Shown: positions 1 to 7,856 of the stretch, piece after piece | Position numbering within the stretch: position 1 is the first letter of the stretch | How the letters are laid out: every line of letters begins with the position of its first letter | Assembly (NCBI GenBank): GCA_019638015.1 | Contig: JAHBUP010000001.1 | Coordinates: 3,504,424 to 3,568,423, forward strand | Length of the DNA stretch: 64,000 nt | Reading direction: 5' to 3' | Source of the DNA: Melioribacteraceae bacterium | GTDB taxonomy: Bacteria; Bacteroidota; Ignavibacteria; Ignavibacteriales; Melioribacteraceae | The notes under the pieces: model-generated | What the model saw: the letters and a program-made list of their open reading frames with translations, nothing else | What the model was told of the DNA's origin: nothing | Databases searched by the model: none | Program-made: the position numbers and the translations under genes

Positions 1-202
1 TTAATCCATCCATTTCGGGCATGTTTATATCGCTTAAAACAATACCAATATCTTTGTGCTCAAGAAGTCTGCTCAAAGCTTCCAATCCATTACTCGCAAA
101 AACGAATTCGTATCTACCCTCATTTATTTTCTTTCTGAATTTTTGCCGGATCATTGATTCGAGATCTGGTTCATCATCTACTACAAGCATTTTTTCAATC
201 AT
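1..202 (-). CDS. Single-domain response regulator receiver, 3' end cut by window edge
   Basis: The 67 visible codons form the first half of a CheY-like receiver. The acidic pair DD is at residues 9-10 and the phospho-acceptor Asp is D58 in the motif LSDINMP. The reading frame is still open at base 1, so the C-terminal half (the Thr and Lys switch residues, and any output domain) is outside the window. The ATG lies one base after the stop of the receiver gene upstream (204..587), so the two are almost certainly co-transcribed and translationally coupled. It is likely a target of the sensor kinase at 599..3214. Whether it carries an output domain cannot be seen. Confidence 0.85.
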   Translation of the reverse strand, partial: MIEKMLVVDDEPDLESMIRQKFRKKINEGRYEFVFASNGLEALSRLLEHKDIGIVLSDINMPEMDGL

Positions 203-203
203 G

Positions 204-587
204 TTAATCTCTTTTTTTTAGCGAAAGGATCTCTGTTTTTAATTTTTCAAAATCTATTGGTTTAGTTAAATATTCCTCTGCACCATATTTCATTGACTGC
301 TCATACTTTTCTTTATCATCGTAAGCTGTAACCATAAAAACTTTTAAGTAAGCATATTGTTCTTTGAGTATTCGCAGAAGCTCAATACCGCTTAGTCCGG
401 GCATATTTATATCCGATAAAATTAAAACAAGATCGGCGGCAGTTGCACTCTTTAAATATTCCAATGCATCTTCTGCAGAAAAAGTAAAATGAAAATGGAG
501 AAGTCCCTCTCTAATTTCTTTCCTGAACTTTTGATTAAAAAGAGGCTCTACATCAAGTTCGTCATCAACTACCATTATTCTAATCAT
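204..587 (-). CDS. Single-domain response regulator (CheY-like receiver)
   Basis: The protein is 127 aa and consists only of a receiver domain. Acidic residues D8-D9, phospho-acceptor D59 (LSDINMP), T87 and K109 (LTKP) are all present, so it should be phosphorylatable. There is no DNA-binding or enzymatic output domain; it must act by protein contact or as a phosphate relay or sink. The start has an AAGGAT ribosome site about 8 bases upstream. It sits 11 bases after the sensor kinase gene and one base before a second, similar receiver, which is the layout of a kinase-receiver-receiver operon. The final target is unknown. Confidence 0.88.
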   Translation of the reverse strand: MIRIMVVDDELDVEPLFNQKFRKEIREGLLHFHFTFSAEDALEYLKSATAADLVLILSDINMPGLSGIELLRILKEQYAYLKVFMVTAYDDKEKYEQSMKYGAEEYLTKPIDFEKLKTEILSLKKRD

Positions 588-598
588 AAAAATCCTTT

Positions 599-3214
599 TT
601 ATAAATTTTTTGGAATTGTTATGATAAATTCGGCATACTCGCCCTGTTCTGAATTTGCTTTTAATTCCCCATTATGTTCCTGCACAATAATATCATAACT
701 TAATGATAACCCTAACCCCGTACCTTTGCCTGTTGGTTTTGTTGTGAAGAAAGGGTTAAAAATTTTGCTTAAAATATCATGCGGAATACCTTTGCCATTA
801 TCCTTTATTGTTATTTCAATTTTATCGCCGAGATTTTTTGTCGTGACAGAAAGAAGAGGATTAAATGAATCCCTCAATTCTTTTTTCTTTTCGTTAACCG
901 AATAACATGCATTATTAAAAATATTTAGGAACACGCGACTTATATTTTGAGGAACAACATTAACAGGTTCAATTGTTTTGTCATAGTTGGTTTCCATTTT
1001 AACATTAAAGGATGAATCTTGTGCGCGAAAACCGTGATAAGCAAGGTTGAGATACTCTGCCAGTAGATCATTTAAATTAGTTTTTTGTCTCTCACCGCTT
1101 TTACCTCTCGAATGTAGAAGCATTCCTTTCACTATACTATCGGCTCTTTTTCCATGTTCATTAATCTTTGTTACATTATGCTTAATATCTTTTAAGAGTT
1201 CTTTTATAATCTTAACCGATTTTGGTTCTAACTTATCCAATTGATTTTCAATTTCGGTTATCAATTCATCAGAAAGCTCTGTTGATAACTCGGAGAAGTT
1301 GTTTATAAAATTTAATGGATTCTTTATTTCATGAGCAATACCCGCAGTGAGTTGTCCCAGTGATGCCATTTTTTCTGCTTGCACTAATTGGTTTTGCGCT
1401 TCTTTTAATTCTTTATTTGCATGGTTAATACTCTCATATGCATATGCGTTTTCAAGGGCAATTGCTGTATAGTTAGCAATATTGTTTAATATATCAAGAT
1501 GATTTTCGGTGTAAGCATTTTTAACATAACTCTGCGCAGATATTACTCCAATAACTTTCTCGCTGATTGTAAGAGGAAGGTAAATCAGTGAAGAAACATA
1601 TTTGCCCGCTTTTGGTTTTGCCCTGCTCGCAATATAGTTTGAATATTCTTTATCAACATCATTAATAAAAATTGGTTTTCTATTATCGAGACACCATACA
1701 GCAAAGCGATTTTTGTCTGAAGTTGAAAAGCTGAATTCGGGAAGTCTCTCCCCATTTTCAATTGCGAGTTTACAATCAAGCAGTCCTTCTTTTTCATTCA
1801 AAACCATTATTGAAAATGTACTGGCATCCAGTAGTTTATTCACATTTTCATAAACCATTGCAAATATAGATTCTAAACTAAGAGTTGAAATAATCTCCCG
1901 CCCAATTTCACTAAGTGTTTTAATATTTTTGATGGCTTTGTCTAATTGTAAATTCTTTTCCCTTAATTCGGAAGTTCTAAATTCCACTTTTTCCTCAAGG
2001 GTTTTACTGTACTGTTCTAGTTCAATATTCGCGGTTCTAAGTTGTTCAATGTTTTGCTTTAGTTCTAATTGCATCAATGAAAATGATTTAGTAAGCTCAC
2101 TTATTTCATCTTTGCTTTTAAATTTGGGCAGTTCATAATCAAATCTCCCCTCGGCAATTTTTTGCGTTGCGAATGCAAGTTTTTCTATTGGATTAGTAAT
2201 CGATCGTGAAATTAGTATTGTAACAATTAATAGAATAATTGATGCGGCAATCGCTAATATTAACACAATTTTAAATAAGTTATTTAAAGGTGCAGTAAGT
2301 TCATCTACAGGATAGACTATACCGAGTGACCAACCATTTATTTTTACAGGTGCGTATGATATCCAGCTAAGTTTACCTGTAGCGGCATTGTGATATTCCA
2401 GCTCTGCAAAACTTGATTCGCCGGCAATCATTCTACTCCCAATTTTTCGGAGATCTTCAGAATTCCCTTTTTCAGCGATACTGAAAATGGTTTCATTCAT
2501 AATCATTTCTTTTTTAGGATGAGTTACTAAGCTTCCATTTCTTGAAACCATAAAAGCGTACCCGGTTTCATAAACCTTGATTGAGGAAACAATATCTTGA
2601 AGCCAATCAAGTGAGATATCTGCGGTTAACACTCCAATAAATATTTTCTTCCCGGCAATCTCTTTATATAGCGGAACAGAATAGGTGGACATTATAATGT
2701 TACCCAGACCTTCATCGAAATAGGGCTCACTCCATATTGGTTTTTGAAGTTCCTTAGGTATTAAGTACCAATTGAGTGTAGTAAAACTGTGATCTTGTTT
2801 TGTTAAATAACTCAATTCAATCTTGCCTTTATCTTTAAATGCGTAGAGAACAGAGTACTCTTTTTCTTTACCATAATATTCAGGTTCAAAAGCTATTGCC
2901 GCACCAAAAATTTCCTCGTTACTACCCACGCCAATTTTAAGTATATTTTCCAGATCTGCTGACGAATAATTTCCATTCTCAATAATCTTAGAAATATTAA
3001 TGGGCATTTTCTGAACGGCAGTCAATATTTTTTCGACTTCGTTAACAGTTGACTGAGTAAGCAGTTTAGAGTTTTCTTTTAAGTTATCCGAGATTGTATC
3101 GTGAGAAACTTTATAGATGTAGGCTAATATCAACGAGTTGATAATTACTACGTTGGCAAAAATAATTGTGATGATCTTAAAAGATAATCCCTTCCGGCGG
3201 TTAAGTATTTTCAT
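599..3214 (-). CDS. Membrane sensor histidine kinase (Cache-HAMP-GAF-HisKA-HATPase)
   Basis: An 871-aa transmembrane sensor kinase. A first membrane helix (about residues 13-34) is followed by a ~280-residue extracytoplasmic region of dCache type, a second helix (about 313-337), a HAMP linker, a coiled coil, a GAF domain (about 430-590), a DHp domain with the phospho-accepting His at 628 (AHEIKNP), and a CA domain with N, G1 (DNGKGIP) and G2 (GKGTGLGL) boxes. Cache domains usually bind small molecules outside the cell; the ligand here cannot be read from sequence. I chose the ATG at 3214; an in-frame TTG three codons upstream is an alternative. Two receivers follow immediately and are its probable partners. 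Confidence 0.88.
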   Translation of the reverse strand: MKILNRRKGLSFKIITIIFANVVIINSLILAYIYKVSHDTISDNLKENSKLLTQSTVNEVEKILTAVQKMPINISKIIENGNYSSADLENILKIGVGSNEEIFGAAIAFEPEYYGKEKEYSVLYAFKDKGKIELSYLTKQDHSFTTLNWYLIPKELQKPIWSEPYFDEGLGNIIMSTYSVPLYKEIAGKKIFIGVLTADISLDWLQDIVSSIKVYETGYAFMVSRNGSLVTHPKKEMIMNETIFSIAEKGNSEDLRKIGSRMIAGESSFAELEYHNAATGKLSWISYAPVKINGWSLGIVYPVDELTAPLNNLFKIVLILAIAASIILLIVTILISRSITNPIEKLAFATQKIAEGRFDYELPKFKSKDEISELTKSFSLMQLELKQNIEQLRTANIELEQYSKTLEEKVEFRTSELREKNLQLDKAIKNIKTLSEIGREIISTLSLESIFAMVYENVNKLLDASTFSIMVLNEKEGLLDCKLAIENGERLPEFSFSTSDKNRFAVWCLDNRKPIFINDVDKEYSNYIASRAKPKAGKYVSSLIYLPLTISEKVIGVISAQSYVKNAYTENHLDILNNIANYTAIALENAYAYESINHANKELKEAQNQLVQAEKMASLGQLTAGIAHEIKNPLNFINNFSELSTELSDELITEIENQLDKLEPKSVKIIKELLKDIKHNVTKINEHGKRADSIVKGMLLHSRGKSGERQKTNLNDLLAEYLNLAYHGFRAQDSSFNVKMETNYDKTIEPVNVVPQNISRVFLNIFNNACYSVNEKKKELRDSFNPLLSVTTKNLGDKIEITIKDNGKGIPHDILSKIFNPFFTTKPTGKGTGLGLSLSYDIIVQEHNGELKANSEQGEYAEFIITIPKNL

Positions 3215-3720
3215 TTGGACCAAGTAATTTTTATTGGTTTGTAGAATTCTTTTATCTTTGTGTTTTACTGATTAATTCAGTCTAAAAATAATACGAATTT
3301 AGCATTGAGTGATAATCATAGTACAATAAGATTGATCATTTATTAATCCACTCAAAAGGAATGAAATTAACTACCAACCGTTGAAGAACTGGTCTCACAA
3401 TTAGACAATACGATTAATATTTGACAGGGCCTTGATCGGGAATTCATACAATCGGATCACCATTTATTTTCTTTCCATACTAAAGGCAATTTTTATGCAT
3501 AAAGATTTTTTTGCAACAAGCATTAACGATTCAAGTTAAATAAATAACCAACAAAATGGTACAGCTATTCCATTAATTTTAATAAGTGGATGAATACTAT
3601 AGTCTGTTAGAATACAAAAACTAATTTCTGTCATATAATTAAGTTATAAATTCAATTTAAATCTGATACCAAATTATGGCTAATAAAATTTTTAACTCTT
3701 ATATCAAAACAAGAATAATA
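3215..3720. other. Gene-free stretch of about 500 bases
   Basis: No reading frame of useful length, RNA gene or clear hairpin terminator was seen on either strand. The stretch is AT-rich and broken by stops in all frames. It must contain the promoter of the sensor kinase transcribed leftward from 3214 and the 3' region of the YceH-like gene, but no good TAnnTTTG-type promoter could be placed. A decayed gene is possible but I find no recognisable remnant. Confidence 0.5.
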
Positions 3721-4350
3721 CTAGTCAAATGATTTTTTGAAATTTTCAAGCTCGGTGTTCAATCTTGAATACAAATCTTTGAGAATACTAACTTCGTTCT
3801 CAAGAAAGTCGAGACGATCAGTAATACTTGGCTCTTTAACTTGTTCGGAAATTATCGGTTCCCCGCTGAATAAATGGGTGTATCTATTTTCTCTCCCCTG
3901 TTCCTTTGGAAGTTTGATCACAAAAGGACCATTTTCAATTTTTATCAATCCTTCAATTGTCTCTTCAGTCTCAGCCAAATCCCTAAATTCATACACTCGA
4001 TAACTTCTACTTTTTATTTCTCCAATTGTCTGCGCACCTCTCAAAAATAATACGCATAAAACCGCAAGTTGAGGTTTTAATAAATTGTAATGATCAGCAA
4101 GCAGCTGGCGATATTTAGGGACTCGAAAATCTGGACCAGTAACTTTAGCTACCAAGGCTTTTTCTCTCAATTTTTCAATAACAATTTTTACGAGATTTTC
4201 ATCAAAAGAAACAACCGGGTTTCTACTTGATTTTTGATTGCATGCATTAGTCAATGAATTAATTGTCAGGGGATAATATTCAGGGGTGGCATATTCTTTC
4301 TCAATTAAAGCTCCGATTATTCTAACTTCCTCAAACGATAATATTTCCAT
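3721..4350 (-). CDS. yceH: DUF480 / YceH-like winged-helix protein
   Basis: The 209-aa protein matches the UPF0502/DUF480 family represented by E. coli YceH. The diagnostic N-terminal pattern is present: ALIEKEYATPEYYPL followed by NACNQKSSRNP, which forms the first of two winged-helix units. The C-terminal ~35 residues are predicted coiled coil (residues about 175-209). The biochemical role of this family is not established. It stands alone, with the tRNA-Lys upstream in the same direction but separated from it by a terminator, so it is probably transcribed from its own promoter. Confidence 0.85.
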   Translation of the reverse strand: MEILSFEEVRIIGALIEKEYATPEYYPLTINSLTNACNQKSSRNPVVSFDENLVKIVIEKLREKALVAKVTGPDFRVPKYRQLLADHYNLLKPQLAVLCVLFLRGAQTIGEIKSRSYRVYEFRDLAETEETIEGLIKIENGPFVIKLPKEQGRENRYTHLFSGEPIISEQVKEPSITDRLDFLENEVSILKDLYSRLNTELENFKKSFD

Positions 4351-4508
4351 ACAGTTTTCACATATTTGTTAAATTGTAATTCAAAATAAATTCACGGGGC
4401 GAGAAATTCAAATAACTAATATTGATTGAGCCTGTTATTATTGAGCTGAACTGCAGTAGTAGATCAGACAATGTATTAAAAATAATAGTTCGGTTAACTA
4501 TTTAAAAC

Positions 4509-4540
4509 AAAAAAGCCTCAATTCGGACTGAAAAGAGGCT
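4509..4540 (-). terminator. Rho-independent terminator after tRNA-Lys
   Basis: On the minus strand a 6-bp stem AGCCTC/GAGGCT with a 15-base loop is followed by a run of six T. It begins nine bases after the 3' end of the tRNA, which fits termination of a monocistronic tRNA transcript. Confidence 0.75.
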
Positions 4541-4548
4541 AAATTGAG

Positions 4549-4620
4549 TGAGCGCGGGTGGGCTCGAACCACCGACCTCTTGCTTAAAAGGCAAATGCTC
4601 TACCCCTGAGCTACGCGCCC
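4549..4620 (-). tRNA. trnK: tRNA-Lys (anticodon TTT)
   Basis: Read on the minus strand this folds as a 72-nt tRNA. The acceptor stem is GGGCGCG paired with CGCGCTC (one G-T pair), the D arm is GCTC..GAGC, the anticodon loop CTTTTAA gives anticodon TTT (Lys), and the T arm is GGTGG/CCACC with loop TTCGAGC. The discriminator base is A and no CCA is encoded (the next bases are CTC), so CCA must be added after transcription. It has its own promoter and terminator. Confidence 0.95.
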
Positions 4621-4641
4621 ATACAATTAAAATTTAGAGCA

Positions 4642-4672
4642 CAAATATAAAATCAATTGATTTAAAAACCAA
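4642..4672 (-). promoter_or_regulatory. Bacteroidota-type promoter for tRNA-Lys
   Basis: On the minus strand a TTG at 4672-4670 is followed after 20 bases by TATATTTG (4649-4642), matching the Bacteroidota sigma-A pattern TTG-N19-21-TAnnTTTG. Transcription would start near 4636, about 15 bases before the mature tRNA end. Confidence 0.65.
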
Positions 4673-4783
4673 TTTTGAGACCAAAATAATTGTCTGTTTT
4701 CATGTTAAACTTTAACAATTGTTAATCAGAGTTTTATCATTTAGTTCTGTTTTTTTATATATTTACTAAAATTTTGGGTATCT

Positions 4784-6130
4784 ATGAAGGATTATCGGAT
4801 ATTAATAGCCGACGATGATGAAACGCTCTGCTATTTACTTAAGGAAGAGTTAATAAGCGAAGGTTACATCGTAGATATAGTTTACGATGGAAAAGATGCG
4901 ATTGATTTACTTAAAAGAAGATACTATGATATTTTGTTATTAGATCTGGAAATGAGAGAAATTCATGGGGAAGAGGTATTAAATTTTACTAAAGAAAATT
5001 ATCCTTCGCTTCAAGTAATTGTTCTTACAGCAAAGTCAGATGTTCGTACCGCAATCGAATGCATTAAAAAGGGGGCATACGATTTCATAACAAAACCCTA
5101 TGAATTTGGTCAATTATGTATTACTATCGAAAGAGCAGTTGAGCATAAAGAACTTCTTATAAAGAATAAAATTCTTTCAACTAAGATTGATCAAAACACC
5201 AAAAATCTTATAATTGGCGATAGTGAAAAATTAAGGGAAATTTTAAGATTATCGGAACGTTCCGCAAAATCGGAATCCAACATTTTATTGGAAGGGGAAA
5301 CCGGAACCGGTAAAGAATTAATTGCAGAATTCATTCACAAAAATTCTAACAGAGCAGATAAACCAATTGTTGCTATAAATTGCGCCAGCCTTCCAGATCA
5401 ATTGTTAGAAAGTGAATTATTCGGTTATGAGAGGGGAGCATTTACGGATGCTAAAACCTCAAAACAAGGATTAGTTGAAATTGCTAATGGAGGTACACTT
5501 TTTCTTGATGAAATTGGTGAACTGAGTCTTACCCTTCAACCAAAATTACTAAGGTTTCTTGAAAACGGTGAATTCCGTAGAATTGGCGGAATTTCGAATT
5601 TAAACTCAAATGTGCGTGTTATAGGAGCGACTAATAAAAACCTGATGGAGGAAGCGGAGAAAAAAAATTTTAGACGTGATTTATTATTCAGGCTAAATGT
5701 AATTACGCTTACTATTCCCCCATTGCGGGAAAGAGAAAATGATGTTATTGCATTGGCAGAATATTTCCTTCAGAAGAAATCACCTATTAGAGCCATAAAA
5801 AAACTATCTCCCGAATCTCAAAAACTTTTGCAAAGTTACAGTTTTCCTGGGAATGTTCGAGAATTGGAGCACATGATTGAGAGAGCTGTAATTTTTTCTG
5901 ATGGGGAGTTTATTCATCCTAAGGATTTAAATATGCCAAAAGATGAATTTAATTTTGGGACCAATTTCAGTATAGAGAACGAACAAATCTTGCCTCTTGA
6001 GGATCTGGAAAAAATTTACATTAAAAAAGCATTGGATTTTTTTAATTGGAACAGAGAAAATACCGCAAGGGCACTTGATATAAGTCAAAAAACACTTTAC
6101 ACTAAAATTATAAAATACAATCTAAAATAG
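4784..6130 (+). CDS. NtrC-family sigma-54 response regulator
   Basis: A 448-aa transcriptional activator with three domains: a receiver (acidic D10-D12, phospho-acceptor D54, KP switch lysine near residue 104), a sigma-54 AAA+ domain (Walker A GETGTGKE, sigma-54 contact loop GAFTDA, Walker B LFLDEIGE, arginine-finger region FRRDLLFRLN), and a Fis-type helix-turn-helix at the C terminus. The contact loop is GAFTDA rather than the classical GAFTGA. It should activate sigma-54 promoters on phosphorylation. It is followed, with a one-base gap, by a kinase-receiver protein that is its likely partner. The regulon is unknown. Confidence 0.93.
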   Translation: MKDYRILIADDDETLCYLLKEELISEGYIVDIVYDGKDAIDLLKRRYYDILLLDLEMREIHGEEVLNFTKENYPSLQVIVLTAKSDVRTAIECIKKGAYDFITKPYEFGQLCITIERAVEHKELLIKNKILSTKIDQNTKNLIIGDSEKLREILRLSERSAKSESNILLEGETGTGKELIAEFIHKNSNRADKPIVAINCASLPDQLLESELFGYERGAFTDAKTSKQGLVEIANGGTLFLDEIGELSLTLQPKLLRFLENGEFRRIGGISNLNSNVRVIGATNKNLMEEAEKKNFRRDLLFRLNVITLTIPPLRERENDVIALAEYFLQKKSPIRAIKKLSPESQKLLQSYSFPGNVRELEHMIERAVIFSDGEFIHPKDLNMPKDEFNFGTNFSIENEQILPLEDLEKIYIKKALDFFNWNRENTARALDISQKTLYTKIIKYNLK

Positions 6131-6131
6131 A

Positions 6132-7184
6132 ATGGATTCTGAAAAGACCGAACTCTCATTCAGGCATTTCGCTCACGACCTTAAAAATATTTTTAATCAA
6201 ACTCTACTCAACGTTGAGTTACTTAGAAGAAATAAATTAACCAAGCAGGAAACCGATATAATTCTTGATAGAATTAAATTATCAACTAAATTGTGTGAGG
6301 ATATCCTTAATGAATCAATTTCCCCGATTAAATTAAAAACAGAGTCCTCTGATAAAATAAACATCAATAATTTATTTGATGATTTGATTTGGGAAATAAA
6401 AAATATATCCCCTAACAATATTAAAGTAAACTTTAACGCGGATGAGAATCTCAAATTTATAACCGGAAGATACGTTGATTTTTATAGAATTTTTTTCAAC
6501 TTATTGAATAATTCACTTCAAGCGATGCATTCAGACCCAGTTATAAATATCAAAACAGCAAACACTTTTTATAATAATAATGAATATATAGAAGTAGTTA
6601 TTGAGGATAATGGAATTGGTATTAAAAATGAAAATTTAAGTGATATTTTCAAAAATAATTATTCTACTAGAAACAAAAGCTCTAACTCTGGACTCGGGCT
6701 TTTTATTGTAAAGACATTAATAGACAAGTACAGCGGCTTCTTGAATGTTAAAAGTCAATATAGTGTTGGTACTGAATTCCGGGTTACGTTACCAATTAAA
6801 AGAATTGTCTCAAAATTTGTTAATGAAACATCCAAAACCATCCTAATAGGTGATGACGAAGTAGTTTTGTGCGAACTACTCACTGAACTATTTAACTCCT
6901 ATGGTTTTAATGTGATCTACACTCATAATGGAGATGAATTTTTAAGTGCATTAAATAACAATAAAATTGATTTAGTGATTATTGATAAAAATATGCCAAT
7001 AATTAATGGGCTTGAATGTTTAGAAAAGATTAGCACGTTAAAATTAGATACTCAAATTATTTTTATAAGTGGATCGGGCGAGATTGATTTTCATAAATAT
7101 TATAAAGATGGTCCAATTAAATATTTCCCCAAACCTTTCGATTTCGAAATGTTACTTAAATATGTTAATAAAATACTTATTTAA
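6132..7184 (+). CDS. Soluble hybrid histidine kinase (DHp-HATPase-receiver)
   Basis: A 350-aa cytoplasmic kinase without membrane helix or sensor domain. It begins almost at once with a DHp-like helix carrying H15 in HDLKN, followed by an ATPase domain with N box (LNNSLQAM), G1 (EDNGIGI) and G2 (SNSGLGL) motifs, and ends in a receiver (GDDE pair, phospho-acceptor in IIDKNMP, FPKP lysine). The start codon lies one base after the stop of the NtrC-family activator, indicating coupled translation. Having no sensor of its own, it may be switched by its receiver or by a partner protein. Confidence 0.88.
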   Translation: MDSEKTELSFRHFAHDLKNIFNQTLLNVELLRRNKLTKQETDIILDRIKLSTKLCEDILNESISPIKLKTESSDKININNLFDDLIWEIKNISPNNIKVNFNADENLKFITGRYVDFYRIFFNLLNNSLQAMHSDPVINIKTANTFYNNNEYIEVVIEDNGIGIKNENLSDIFKNNYSTRNKSSNSGLGLFIVKTLIDKYSGFLNVKSQYSVGTEFRVTLPIKRIVSKFVNETSKTILIGDDEVVLCELLTELFNSYGFNVIYTHNGDEFLSALNNNKIDLVIIDKNMPIINGLECLEKISTLKLDTQIIFISGSGEIDFHKYYKDGPIKYFPKPFDFEMLLKYVNKILI

Positions 7185-7187
7185 TTC

Positions 7188-7856
7188 TTAGTCTTTACTA
7201 TTGTTAAGATCAATTATATTCAAGTTATTAACATAAGGTGTTATTACTGGGTTTTTGATTGATTCAAACTTTTCGAGTATGTTAACTATATCTCTAGCCG
7301 CATTTTCAATTATTTCTATTCTTTTTTGAATCACTTCTAAGTCAAACTCCGGTTTGGATATTTCTCTCCTTATTGCCGCAGATGAAAGATTTATTAGGGT
7401 TAGAGGCTGTTTAATTTCATGATTTGCTGTAACAATTGTAGCTGAATATGTTTTAACTTTTTCAATTTGCAGAAGTAGTGAGTTTAGCTCACTAAACCGC
7501 AATGCTGAATTAATCCGTGCAACTAATTCAGTTCTATTAAAGGGCTTTTTAATATAATCAAAAGCTCCGGCTTGCAAGCCAGCTTTGAGATTTTCTGCAT
7601 CGGTAAGCGCAGTCAATAAGATAATTGGAATCATTTTTGTGTCTTCACCTTGAATCAATTCTTTACAAACCTCATAGCCAGTAATATCTGGCATCATAAT
7701 ATCAAGTAAAATTAAATCGGGTTTTTCATCTCGAGCTGTTTGAATACCCATTCTGCCATTGTATGCTTTTACTACTTCAAATCCCTCATTCTCAAGTCTA
7801 TCTTGAAGTAGAAAAACATTATCTGGATAGTCATCAATAACTAATATCTTTTTCAT
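7188..7856 (-). CDS. Receiver fused to a DHp-like helix pair, no ATPase domain
   Basis: The 222-aa protein has a complete receiver (residues 1-120; DD pair, phospho-acceptor in LLDIMMP, KKPF lysine) followed by a histidine-kinase-like dimerisation segment with an H box at H146 (NHEIKQPL). The protein stops at 222, just after the helix pair, with no CA (ATPase) domain. It overlaps the stop of the hybrid kinase by four bases (ATGA), so the two are coupled. It may be a phosphotransfer intermediate or a dimerising adaptor, or a kinase that has lost its CA domain; the sequence cannot decide. The 3' end converges on the gene at 6132 with three bases between. Confidence 0.85.
   Translation of the reverse strand: MKKILVIDDYPDNVFLLQDRLENEGFEVVKAYNGRMGIQTARDEKPDLILLDIMMPDITGYEVCKELIQGEDTKMIPIILLTALTDAENLKAGLQAGAFDYIKKPFNRTELVARINSALRFSELNSLLLQIEKVKTYSATIVTANHEIKQPLTLINLSSAAIRREISKPEFDLEVIQKRIEIIENAARDIVNILEKFESIKNPVITPYVNNLNIIDLNNSKD

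Noticed and set aside
3215..3720. Possible decayed gene or small RNA in the longest gene-free stretch
   Set aside because: All frames are broken by stops, and no stable hairpin, repeat or recognisable protein fragment was found.
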